Numbered from the stretch's first letter, positions 6,640-12,629 are shown. The stretch: DNA of 16,378 nt from an uncultured Clostridia bacterium (GCA_947629875.1 CANRFK010000017.1:1-16378), one strand, 5' to 3'. Translations and numbers: made by a program. The notes: generated by a model from the sequence alone, not told the origin.

Positions 6640-7095
6640 ATGTTGAGAAATTCCAGACACAGCAAAATTCTCGAGATCATCGAGGAGAAAGAGATCGAAA
6701 CGCAGGAAGAGCTCTGCGAAGAACTCGCCGCGCACAACTTTGCCGTCACGCAGGCGACCGTCTCGCGTGACATCAAGGAGCTGCACCTCTTCAAGGTAAA
6801 GGGCACGACCAAGCGGTTCCGCTATGCCTCCATCTCGGAAAACGAGAGCGGTATCTCGGATAAGATGCGCACGCTCTTTCAGGCTTGCGTGCTCAATATA
6901 CGGCTCGTCGGCAACCTCATCGTCATCAAGACGCTCTACGGCAACGGCGGCAATGCGGGCGTCGTCATCGATAAGCTCGAATACCGCGAGGTCATCGGAA
7001 CCATTGCGGGCACCGATACCGTTCTCAGCATCTGCGAAACGCCGGAGGAGGCCCGTAGCGTCTGCGAACGCTTGCAGGCCATCATGAAGGGCTAA
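6640..7095 (+). CDS. argR: Arginine repressor ArgR/AhrC family
   Basis: The 151-residue product has the usual two domains. An N-terminal winged helix (1-65) carries the recognition segment VTQATVSRDIKEL (36-48). A C-terminal domain (about 75-148) makes hexamers and binds arginine, with GNGGNAGVVIDKL (101-113) and GTIAGTDTVL (120-129). The family represses arginine synthesis and activates arginine breakdown genes when arginine is high. One oddity: the usual GTxxGDDT, whose two aspartates contact arginine, reads GTDT, so the first aspartate is Thr125 and only D126 remains. A purine-rich SD (AGAGGG) precedes the ATG. In the Bacillus-type order it sits between the tlyA region and recN, as here. 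Confidence 0.94.
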   Translation: MLRNSRHSKILEIIEEKEIETQEELCEELAAHNFAVTQATVSRDIKELHLFKVKGTTKRFRYASISENESGISDKMRTLFQACVLNIRLVGNLIVIKTLYGNGGNAGVVIDKLEYREVIGTIAGTDTVLSICETPEEARSVCERLQAIMKG

Positions 7096-7098
7096 CGC

Positions 7099-8790
7099 AT
7101 GTTAGAACGGCTTGCCATTCAAAACGTTGCGCTCATTCCCCGCGCGGAATTGGAATTTTCGCGCGGGCTCAACGTCCTCACGGGCGAGACGGGCGCGGGA
7201 AAATCGGTCATTCTCGACTGTATCGATTTTGCCCTCGGGGCAAAATCGGATAAGAGCATGATCCGCTACGGCGCGGCCGAGTGTTCGGTGCGCGCCGAAT
7301 TTTCCGCGTACGGCGAAGAGGTAAAAGCGCTCCTCGATGAATTTGAGATCGAGGCGGAGGATCTTCTCATCATCTCGCGCAAACTCACGGCAGAGGGGAA
7401 GAACGTCATCCGCGTCAACGGATGCGGTGTGACGCTTGCGATGCTGCGCCGCCTCACGGCGCTCCTCGTGGACGTCCACGGCCAGAGCGAGCACTTCTTC
7501 CTCCTGAAGGAGAGCAACCAGCTGCGCCTCTTGGACAGTGTGGCGGGGGAGCCCGTCGCGGCGGCAAAGGCGGCGCTTTCGGAGACGCTCGAAAGGCGGC
7601 GCGCCATCCTTGCGGATATGCGCATGCTCGGCGGCGACGAGGGCGAGCGGACGAGACGGTTGGATATCCTGCGCTATCAGATAGACGAACTCACACGCGC
7701 AGAGCTGAAAAGCGGCGAGGAGGAGGAACTTCTCAATCTCCGCGCCCGCTTCCGCAATGCCGAAAAGATCATGCAGGGATTGAACGGCGTGCGGGATTTT
7801 CTCCGCGCGGACGGGGGGGGGATCGACGGCGTGAACGGCGCAAAGCGTGCGGTCGGCGGGCTCTCGACGCTCTCCGAGGCGTACGCCGCCCTCGGGGAAC
7901 GGCTGGAAAACGCTTCCGCCGAACTCGAAGATATCGCCGACGAGGCGGAGCGCTGCCTCGATGAGCTCAACCTCGACGAACGCGAGGAGGAGCGCGTGGA
8001 GGGGCGGCTCGAAGAGATCCGCGCCTTAAAGAAAAAGTACGGCGGGAGCGTGGAGGCCGCGCTCGAATTTCTCGCCTCCGCACAGCGGGAGCAGGAGATG
8101 CTCTCGGAGAGCGGCGAACGCTACACGCAGCTCACGGAGGAGCTCGAAAAACTCCAAAACGAGATTTACGACAGGTGCGTCGCCCTCACAAAGGCTCGCA
8201 AGTGCGCGGCGGAGAACTTCACCGCCCGCGTGACGGCAGAGCTGAAAACGTTGAACATCTCTTCGGCGCGGTTTGAAGTGTTCTTCGGCGAATACGGCCG
8301 CGAAGATGTGGAAAAGGCGACCGCAGAGGGGCTCGGCGAGGTCAAATTCCTCTTTTCGGCGAATGCGGGCGAGCCGCTCAAGGAGATGGGGAGCATCATC
8401 AGCGGCGGCGAAATGAGCCGCTTCATGCTCGCCGTCAAATCCCAACTTACGGGCATCGGCGGCATCGGGACATACATCTTCGATGAGATCGATGCGGGCA
8501 TCGGCGGCAAGACGGCGCACGTCGTGGCGGAAAAATTCTGCAAGATCGCAAAGAACGTACAGGTCATCGCGGTGACGCACCTCGCGCAGATCGCCTCGCT
8601 CGCCGACTGCCAATTCTACATCGAAAAGCAGGAGACGGACGGCCGCACCCTCACCGAGCTACACCTTTTGGACGAAGAGGGGCGCCGTCGCGAGATCGCC
8701 CGCCTCATCGACGGCTCGGAGAGCGGGATCGCTCTCGCACACGCGGACGAACTTCTGAAGGACGCGGCAATTTACAAAAACTCCCTCTGA
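7099..8790 (+). CDS. recN: DNA repair protein RecN
   Basis: RecN is an SMC-like ATPase that gathers and holds broken DNA ends during recombinational repair. The 563-residue product is full length. Walker A is GETGAGKS (29-36), and a Q-loop region with DVHGQSEHFFLL follows. A long charged coiled-coil middle (about 165-360) is rich in E, R and L, for example EDIADEAERCLDELNLDEREEER. The signature is ISGGEMSR (434-441), and Walker B is YIFDEIDAGIGG (459-470, D462 and E463), then VTHLAQIA. It begins three bases after the argR stop, with AAGG as a weak SD. It is probably the last gene of the nadK transcript. Confidence 0.96.
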   Translation: MLERLAIQNVALIPRAELEFSRGLNVLTGETGAGKSVILDCIDFALGAKSDKSMIRYGAAECSVRAEFSAYGEEVKALLDEFEIEAEDLLIISRKLTAEGKNVIRVNGCGVTLAMLRRLTALLVDVHGQSEHFFLLKESNQLRLLDSVAGEPVAAAKAALSETLERRRAILADMRMLGGDEGERTRRLDILRYQIDELTRAELKSGEEEELLNLRARFRNAEKIMQGLNGVRDFLRADGGGIDGVNGAKRAVGGLSTLSEAYAALGERLENASAELEDIADEAERCLDELNLDEREEERVEGRLEEIRALKKKYGGSVEAALEFLASAQREQEMLSESGERYTQLTEELEKLQNEIYDRCVALTKARKCAAENFTARVTAELKTLNISSARFEVFFGEYGREDVEKATAEGLGEVKFLFSANAGEPLKEMGSIISGGEMSRFMLAVKSQLTGIGGIGTYIFDEIDAGIGGKTAHVVAEKFCKIAKNVQVIAVTHLAQIASLADCQFYIEKQETDGRTLTELHLLDEEGRRREIARLIDGSESGIALAHADELLKDAAIYKNSL

Positions 8791-8807
8791 CGAAACGCGC
8801 CTGCCGC

Positions 8808-8836
8808 GAATAGAACAGGTCAGCTTACGCAAATTA
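8808..8836 (+). promoter_or_regulatory. Possible forespore (sigma-G-like) promoter of spoIVB
   Basis: GAATA (8808-8812) and CAAATTA (8830-8836) are separated by 17 bp. They match the Bacillus sigma-G pattern GHATR / CATWMTA in 5/5 and 5/7 positions. No good sigma-A promoter is visible in the gap. SpoIVB is made in the forespore under sigma-F/G in Bacillus, which fits. A strong SD (GGAGG, 8849-8853) lies between this site and the ATG. Confidence 0.45.
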
Positions 8837-8858
8837 ACTTCTGCATACGGAGGTTTGC

Positions 8859-9872
8859 ATGCGTAGGCTGAAATTTTTATGTGCGGCGCTGTTTGTCTCC
8901 GTGCTCGCCGTCGCATTTTGCGGCGCGGGATACGGAAAAGCGGCCGCTGCAACGGAGGAATATTATCTCGGCGGCATGGCGGCGGGCTTCACGCTCTCGG
9001 CGGGCGGCACGGAGATCGTGGGCTTCACCGAGATCGAGGATGAAACGGGTCGCCACAGACCGGCCGAGGAGGCGGGACTGAAAATCGGCGATACCATCTG
9101 TGCCCTGAACGGCATGCGGATCAAGACGATCGGCGATTTGGGAGCGGCGCTCGAGGTGTGCGGCGGCAAGAGCGTCGTTCTTCTTGTCAGGAGGAACGGC
9201 GAGACGGCGGAGGCGGCCGTCACCCCCGTGAAGGATGTGAAGAGCGGGAAATACAAGCTCGGCGTTCTCATCCGCGATACGCTCTCGGGCATCGGGACGG
9301 TGACATATATCAGGAAGGGGGATCTTCGCTTCGGTGCGCTCGGGCACGCCGTCTGCGACGACAACAAGAGTGCGCTCGACATCGCCGATACGGACGTCTA
9401 TCTCTGCAGCGTGATCGGCGTCAACAAGGGAAAGAGGGGGCGTGCGGGCGAACTTCGCGGGCTCTTCATGAACGATAAGACCATCGCCTCTGCGGATACC
9501 GTCTGCGACGTGGGGCTGTACGGGACGTTCAGCGCCGATTACGATCTCTCCTCCCGCGAGTGCGTCACGGCGGCCTCATCCAAGGAGGCGACCATCGGCC
9601 CCGCCTTCATCTACTCCACAATCGACGGCGTCACGCCGCAAAAGTACGAGATCGCCATCGCAAAGGTGGATACCGACCACGCCGAGCACAAAAATTACGT
9701 CATCAAAGTGACGGATAAGCGCCTCATCGAGGAGACGGGCGGCATCGTGCAGGGAATGAGCGGCAGTCCCATCGTGCAGAACGGGAAACTCATCGGCAGT
9801 CTTACGCACGTGTTTATCAACGACCCGACGCGCGGCTACGGCATCGGCATCGAGAATATGCTCGGAAATTGA
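8859..9872 (+). CDS. spoIVB: SpoIVB serine peptidase (stage IV sporulation)
   Basis: SpoIVB is a forespore-secreted S55 protease that signals across the intermembrane space to start processing of pro-sigma-K. The 337-residue product has an N-terminal signal/anchor (about 4-22), a PDZ domain (about 38-122, with AGLKIGDTICALNGMRI) and the SpoIVB peptidase domain. The catalytic histidine is in GALGHAV (H163). The serine motif is GMSGSPI (299-305), followed by NGKLIGSLTHVFINDPTRGYGI, a family hallmark. It is shorter than the Bacillus protein (426), mostly in the N-terminal half, with all catalytic motifs kept. The start has a strong SD (GGAGG). The last 48 bases are duplicated at 10638-10685 beyond an inserted toxin-antitoxin cassette. 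spo0A, the usual next gene, is absent. Confidence 0.95.
   Translation: MRRLKFLCAALFVSVLAVAFCGAGYGKAAAATEEYYLGGMAAGFTLSAGGTEIVGFTEIEDETGRHRPAEEAGLKIGDTICALNGMRIKTIGDLGAALEVCGGKSVVLLVRRNGETAEAAVTPVKDVKSGKYKLGVLIRDTLSGIGTVTYIRKGDLRFGALGHAVCDDNKSALDIADTDVYLCSVIGVNKGKRGRAGELRGLFMNDKTIASADTVCDVGLYGTFSADYDLSSRECVTAASSKEATIGPAFIYSTIDGVTPQKYEIAIAKVDTDHAEHKNYVIKVTDKRLIEETGGIVQGMSGSPIVQNGKLIGSLTHVFINDPTRGYGIGIENMLGN
9825..9872 (+). repeat. 48-bp direct repeat, left copy (3' end of spoIVB)
   Basis: The last 48 bases of spoIVB including its TGA are repeated at 10638-10685 with one difference (C at 9831, T at 10644). Sequence similarity stops sharply on both sides. This copy codes for the conserved TRGYGIGIENMLGN end of the peptidase. 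Confidence 0.95.
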
Positions 9873-9881
9873 ACGGAGAGA

Positions 9882-9910
9882 AGCCCACGGGTCACCGCGG
9901 GCTCTTTTCT
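9882..9910 (+). terminator. Intrinsic terminator after spoIVB
   Basis: AGCCCACGG (9882-9890) pairs with CCGCGGGCT (9895-9903) around a GTCA loop, with one A-C mismatch, followed by CTTTTCTT. It begins 9 bases after the spoIVB stop and lies inside the inserted cassette. It isolates the toxin-antitoxin promoter from spoIVB transcription. Confidence 0.8.
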
Positions 9911-9941
9911 TATGATTTCTCAAATATTCTCTTGGAAGCGC

Positions 9942-9970
9942 TTGACAAGGTAGACAAATTATATTATAAT
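9942..9970 (+). promoter_or_regulatory. Consensus sigma-A promoter of the toxin-antitoxin operon
   Basis: TTGACA (9942-9947) and TATAAT (9965-9970) are separated by 17 bp, a perfect match to the sigma-A consensus in both hexamers and spacing. It is the strongest promoter by sequence in the window and drives the antitoxin and toxin genes. Such strength is usual for toxin-antitoxin operons held down by their own products. Confidence 0.9.
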
Positions 9971-9978
9971 ATGACTAC
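9950..9978 (+). promoter_or_regulatory. Likely autoregulatory operator of the toxin-antitoxin operon
   Basis: An inverted repeat centred on base 9964 has two 14-base arms (GTAGACAAATTATA, 9950-9963, and 9965-9978) with 12 of 14 positions matching. It covers the whole -10 region. A second perfect palindrome, ATATTATAATAT (9961-9972), lies inside. Phd/YefM antitoxins normally bind such palindromes over their own promoter. Confidence 0.6.
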
Positions 9979-9997
9979 AAAATAGGGAGGAATTGTG

Positions 9998-10285
9998 ATG
10001 GCTATCGGGATTTCCATTCGCCCGTCCAAAGATCTTCGCACCAACTACGGGCAGATCTCCGCCTTGACGCGGCAGAATCCCGTTGCAATTACCGTCAACG
10101 GGAGAGAGGATACCGTCCTCATGAGCCACGAGGATTATCTTGCGCAACAGGCGGCGCTGGAGGAGATGAAGGAGCGGCTCGAACTGTATGCACATTTGGC
10201 GCAATCGGATGATGATGTGCGATTGGGCAGAGTGAAACCGCTTGATGCGGCATTCGGCGAGATCATTAAGTCCATCTCGGAGTGA
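9998..10285 (+). CDS. Type II antitoxin, Phd/YefM family
   Basis: The 95-residue product shows the Phd/YefM DNA-binding fold. The N-terminal ISIRPSKDLRTNYGQISALTRQNPVAITVNGRED is followed by the typical TVLMSHEDYLAQQAAL. An acidic, helical C-terminal tail (about 50-95) would wrap around and neutralise the toxin. These proteins also repress their own promoter, here probably at 9950-9978. The ATG at 9998 is preferred over GTG at 9995 because it sits seven bases from a strong SD (GGGAGG, 9985-9990). The toxin gene follows after three bases. The order antitoxin-toxin, short spacing and shared promoter are all typical of this system. Confidence 0.9.
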   Translation: MAIGISIRPSKDLRTNYGQISALTRQNPVAITVNGREDTVLMSHEDYLAQQAALEEMKERLELYAHLAQSDDDVRLGRVKPLDAAFGEIIKSISE

Positions 10286-10288
10286 AGC

Positions 10289-10615
10289 ATGCGTTGCAAA
10301 ATACAAATGACCGAGACTGCGATCGCGGACTTTAAGAAAATCGCGCTGGATATTCTCGACGTATCGAAAGATGCCGAAACCGCTTTGAACTTCGTCACGG
10401 CGTTGAGAGCGGAGGTGGAGCGGCTTGCCGACTTCCCGCAGGCGGGGGCAATTCCCGACGACAGAAATCTCGTCTGCCGCGGGTATCGTTTTCTCATATA
10501 TAAGGAATATTTGATTTTCTACACATTTGAAGAAGGGAGTGATACCGTCTACATCAAGGCGGCCTTCAACGCAAAGCGCGACTATAAGCGCGTTTTGCGG
10601 GAAATCAAATCCTGA
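10289..10615 (+). CDS. Type II toxin, RelE/ParE superfamily
   Basis: The 108-residue product fits the RelE/ParE fold. An N-terminal strand and two helices (IQMTETAIADFKKIALDIL...AETALNFVTALRAEVERLADFP) are followed by a sheet (NLVCRGYRFLIYKEYLIFYTFEEGSDTVYIKAAFNAKRDYKRVL). The pattern FPxAG...RGYRxLIYxxYLIFYxF...V.I......RDY is typical of the plasmid-stabilisation (ParE-like) branch. Whether it cuts mRNA at the ribosome (RelE-type) or poisons gyrase (ParE-type) cannot be decided from sequence. No frameshift or stop interrupts it, so it looks functional. It is the last gene of the cassette; the right-hand 48-bp repeat begins 22 bases after its stop. Confidence 0.88.
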   Translation: MRCKIQMTETAIADFKKIALDILDVSKDAETALNFVTALRAEVERLADFPQAGAIPDDRNLVCRGYRFLIYKEYLIFYTFEEGSDTVYIKAAFNAKRDYKRVLREIKS

Positions 10616-10637
10616 TTTTCTCACCCCTCGGGGCGTT

Positions 10638-10685
10638 CCGACGTGCGGCTACGGCATCGGCATCGAGAATATGCTCGGAAATTGA
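10638..10685 (+). repeat. 48-bp direct repeat, right copy (remnant of spoIVB 3' end)
   Basis: This matches 47 of 48 bases with the end of spoIVB (9825-9872), including its TGA, but has no gene body upstream. The single change (C to T at 10644) would turn the conserved Arg of TRGYGI into Cys, which fits decay of a displaced, non-coding copy. Confidence 0.95.
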
Positions 10686-10695
10686 CGAAAAAAGG

Positions 10696-10724
10696 GGATA
10701 TTGCGGCGGAAAGGTTCATATCAT
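10696..10724 (+). promoter_or_regulatory. Possible mother-cell (sigma-E-like) promoter of spoIIM
   Basis: GGATATT (10696-10702) and CATATCAT (10717-10724) are 14 bp apart and match the Bacillus sigma-E pattern KMATATT / CATACAMT at 6/7 and 6/8 positions. spoIIM is a sigma-E gene in Bacillus. Transcription would begin close to the ATG at 10730. The -10 part overlaps the hairpin at 10709-10740, so the match could be accidental. Confidence 0.3.
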
Positions 10725-10744
10725 TGTATATGAACCTTTCTTTT
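10709..10744 (+). terminator. Terminator-like hairpin containing the spoIIM start codon
   Basis: Arms 10709-10721 (GAAAGGTTCATAT) and 10728-10740 are perfectly complementary over 13 bp with a 6-base loop and are followed by TTTTCGTTT, the form of an intrinsic terminator. It was probably the original terminator of spoIVB before the cassette arrived. The right arm includes the ATG of spoIIM (10730) and the left arm includes the only SD-like GGAAAGG. Confidence 0.7.
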
Positions 10745-11329
10745 CGTTTCCGCGACTGCCTTTCGCGGACATTTGAGCGGAAAAAGACGCTGGCTGCCTT
10801 TGCGATTCTCTTCCTCGTAGGCATGATCCTCGGCCTTATCTTTGTGAAAACGCCCGCCATCTACGATTACCACATCACCGTCTGCGACCGCTTCGTCAAC
10901 CGCATCTGCTTTTCCGACCGCAATGTTTTCGAGATCTTTTTGGAGAGAGCGCTCGGGCACGCCGTCCTGCTCCTCGTCATCGCGCTTTCCGGCATTCACT
11001 TTGTCGGATGCGTCCTTCCGCCCGTCGTACTTTTATACCGCGCATACACCTTCGGCGGAAGCCTCTACATTTTCTTCTCCGTCTACCGCTTCTCGGGCGC
11101 GCTCATCGTGATCGGGCTGTACCTGCCCGTGCATCTCCTCATCGACGCCGTGCTCTGTTTTGCGGGGGCTCTGTCCTACGCGCGGTGTCGGAGATTTGGC
11201 TTTTCGCGCCACGACTGGCTGCTGCTTTTCGCCGATTTCCTCGTCTTTTTCTGCTTTCTCCTTGCAGTCGGACTGTTGGAAATGCTGCTTCTACTGGCGC
11301 TCTTTCACCCGCTCGGAAATATTTTCTGA
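10730..11329 (+). CDS. spoIIM: Stage II sporulation protein M-like membrane protein
   Basis: The 199-residue product is a polytopic membrane protein. Its first segment (about 20-39, LAAFAILFLVGMILGLIFV) follows a basic stretch FERKKT, as in SpoIIM. Further hydrophobic segments lie at about 76-103, 109-150 and 163-192. SpoIIM, with SpoIID and SpoIIP, thins septal peptidoglycan for engulfment. Length is close to Bacillus SpoIIM (about 214), and the position before dacF supports the call, but no catalytic motif exists to confirm it. The frame is open from 10643, but the upstream part lies in the spoIVB remnant and is not plausible as coding. Start candidates are ATG 10730, or TTG 10724 (nine bases after GGAAAGG, 10708-10714). 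Both sit in the hairpin. Confidence 0.65.
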   Translation: MNLSFRFRDCLSRTFERKKTLAAFAILFLVGMILGLIFVKTPAIYDYHITVCDRFVNRICFSDRNVFEIFLERALGHAVLLLVIALSGIHFVGCVLPPVVLLYRAYTFGGSLYIFFSVYRFSGALIVIGLYLPVHLLIDAVLCFAGALSYARCRRFGFSRHDWLLLFADFLVFFCFLLAVGLLEMLLLLALFHPLGNIF

Positions 11330-11330
11330 C

Positions 11331-11359
11331 GTGTATTTTCCCGAAAACTGCGCAAACTA
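11331..11359 (+). promoter_or_regulatory. Possible forespore promoter of dacF
   Basis: GTGTA (11331-11335) and CAAACTA (11353-11359), spaced 17 bp, match sigma-G/F-type patterns at 4/5 and 6/7 positions. This is the same layout and nearly the same -10 as in front of spoIVB (CAAATTA). In Bacillus dacF is a sigma-F gene. The -10 ends five bases before the ATG and no SD is present, so the mRNA would be leaderless. Confidence 0.35.
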
Positions 11360-11364
11360 CGGGC

Positions 11365-12525
11365 ATGAAAAAATGGATCGGATTCATGCTTTCCGTCCTC
11401 GCGGCGGGAACAATGGTTATGGGCGGAGCCGCAACGTCGCACGCGGCGGCGCTTACGAAGGAGCCCGCCGGCAAATCGGCGTATCTTTGTGACTGCGAGA
11501 CGGGCACCGTCGTCTACGCAAAAAACGAGACGGAGCGCCTTCCCATCGCAAGTATGTGTAAGATCATGACGCTGCTCCTCACCTTCGAGGCAGTGGAGCG
11601 GGGAGATCTTGCCTACGAAGAGCAAATTACGGTGAGCGGGCACGCCGCGGGAATGGGGGGCTCGCAGGTATTTTTGGGCGACGGCCTTTCCTATTCCGCC
11701 GAATCGCTCATGAAGAGCATCGCCGTCTGCTCGGCGAACGACTCCTGTGTGGCGCTCGCCGAGCGCATCGCGGGAAGCGAAGAGGCCTTTATCGCAAAAA
11801 TGAACGAGCGCGCAGGCGAGCTCGGCGCGGAGAATACGCTCTTTGCCAACTGCACGGGGCTCCCCAAGGAGCCGCAGTATTCCTGCGCGAAGGACGTCTC
11901 CCTCATGCTCCGCGCGCTCTTAAAGCACCAAAAATACTTTGAATTTTCCCGCGTCTGGCTGGAGGATTTCGTCCACCCAGACGGCAGAACGACGAGCATG
12001 ACGAACACCAACAAGCTCATCCGCCACTATGAGGGGTGCGACGGCGGGAAGACGGGCTTCACGAACGAGGCGGGCTACTGCCTCGCCGCAACCGCCCATC
12101 GGGGCGATACCCGCCTCATCGCCGTCGTCATCGGCGCAGAGAGCGCCAAGATCCGCAACGCCTCCATTGCCTCGATGTTCGACGAAGCCTTTGCGGAGTA
12201 CGCAACGCGGACGATATTGCAGGGCGGGGAGCCCATCGCCGAGCGCGCTCCCGTTGACGGCGCCAAGCAAAAGGACATCGCGGTCGCGCCCGAAAACTCG
12301 CTTGTCGCGTTCTGCAAGCGCGCGGATGAGGGGAAATTTACCGTTTCCGTGCAGCTGAATGAGAACCTGCGCGCGCCCATTGCGGTGGGAGAAGCCGTCG
12401 GAACGGCGGTTTTATACCGCGACGGCGTGGAGGTTTCAAGAACAACGCTTGTCGCGGCAGAGGAGGCGGAGCGCTACAGTTGGTGGGACGCCTTCCGAGA
12501 GGGTGCGCGCCAGTGGAGCGCATAA
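11365..12525 (+). CDS. dacF: D-alanyl-D-alanine carboxypeptidase, DacF-like (penicillin-binding protein)
   Basis: This secreted serine peptidase of family S11 removes the terminal D-Ala from peptidoglycan stem peptides and limits cross-linking, in DacF's case of spore cortex. The 386-residue product has a signal peptide (1-28, cleavage near SHA-A). The active-site SxxK is SMCK (S63, K66), SxN is SAN (S123-N125), and KTG lies at 229-231. A PBP5-type C-terminal domain follows (about 275-365). The protein ends in an aromatic stretch, YSWWDAFREGARQW, which may touch the membrane. The start at MKKWIGF is chosen because the signal peptide begins there; upstream frame belongs to the spoIIM region. 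No SD is visible. Cys65 within SxxK is uncommon but not disabling. Confidence 0.9.
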   Translation: MKKWIGFMLSVLAAGTMVMGGAATSHAAALTKEPAGKSAYLCDCETGTVVYAKNETERLPIASMCKIMTLLLTFEAVERGDLAYEEQITVSGHAAGMGGSQVFLGDGLSYSAESLMKSIAVCSANDSCVALAERIAGSEEAFIAKMNERAGELGAENTLFANCTGLPKEPQYSCAKDVSLMLRALLKHQKYFEFSRVWLEDFVHPDGRTTSMTNTNKLIRHYEGCDGGKTGFTNEAGYCLAATAHRGDTRLIAVVIGAESAKIRNASIASMFDEAFAEYATRTILQGGEPIAERAPVDGAKQKDIAVAPENSLVAFCKRADEGKFTVSVQLNENLRAPIAVGEAVGTAVLYRDGVEVSRTTLVAAEEAERYSWWDAFREGARQWSA

Positions 12526-12538
12526 AATAAGAGTTTTG

Positions 12539-12564
12539 CATAGTACTATGTCAGGCATAGCAAT
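12539..12564 (+). repeat. 26-bp palindromic repeat, copy 2 (after dacF)
   Basis: The palindrome CATAGTACTATG (12539-12550) is followed by TCAGGCATAGCAAT. It agrees with the copy in dxs (4631-4656) at 24 of 26 positions. Its 3' half forms the left arm of the dacF terminator. Confidence 0.75.
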
Positions 12565-12592
12565 CGATTTTTGCGGTTGTTATGCCTTTTTT
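12554..12592 (+). terminator. Intrinsic terminator after dacF
   Basis: GGCATAGCAA (12554-12563) pairs with TTGTTATGCC (12577-12586), ten pairs with one G-U, around a 13-base loop, followed by TTTTTT (12587-12592). It separates dacF from lysA. Confidence 0.88.
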
Positions 12593-12593
12593 C

Positions 12594-12623
12594 TTGACCG
12601 CCGCGCCGCTTGCATGCTATAAT
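12594..12623 (+). promoter_or_regulatory. Vegetative promoter of lysA
   Basis: TTGACC (12594-12599) and TATAAT (12618-12623), spaced 18 bp, form a strong sigma-A promoter directly after the dacF terminator. Counting the last -10 base as -7 puts +1 on the A of the lysA ATG (12630). Two TGCATG motifs (12611-12616 and 12627-12632) flank the -10. Confidence 0.8.
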
Positions 12624-12629
12624 ATTTGC

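Larger units (their letters stand above)
9873..10637 (+). mobile_element. Inserted toxin-antitoxin cassette at the spoIVB 3' end
   Basis: The 765 bp between the two 48-bp repeats contain a terminator, a consensus promoter with operator, an antitoxin gene and a toxin gene, and nothing else. The genes look more AT-rich by eye than their neighbours. The arrangement resembles elements that enter the 3' end of a gene and rebuild that end with their own copy. No integrase or transposase lies inside, so it would be non-autonomous, or it could have arrived by homologous recombination. The insertion is inferred from the repeat; the mechanism is not visible. Confidence 0.65.

Noticed and set aside
9873..10637. 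Integron gene cassette (attC site) as explanation for the toxin-antitoxin insertion
   Set aside because: I see no attC-like core sites or long imperfect hairpin at the cassette edges. The clear feature is a direct repeat of a gene end instead.
10643..10729. N-terminal extension of the spoIIM-like protein by 29 residues
   Set aside because: These bases are the displaced copy of the spoIVB 3' end and the terminator stem. The extension is basic and low in complexity and has no SD.
11008..11364. N-terminal extension of the DacF frame by 119 residues
   Set aside because: It is the alternative frame of the spoIIM-like gene. The signal peptide beginning MKKWIGF fixes the start at 11365.
12526..12629. 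Lysine riboswitch before lysA
   Set aside because: The gap holds only the 26-bp repeat, the dacF terminator and the promoter. The lysA transcript would have no leader to carry a riboswitch of the known size.
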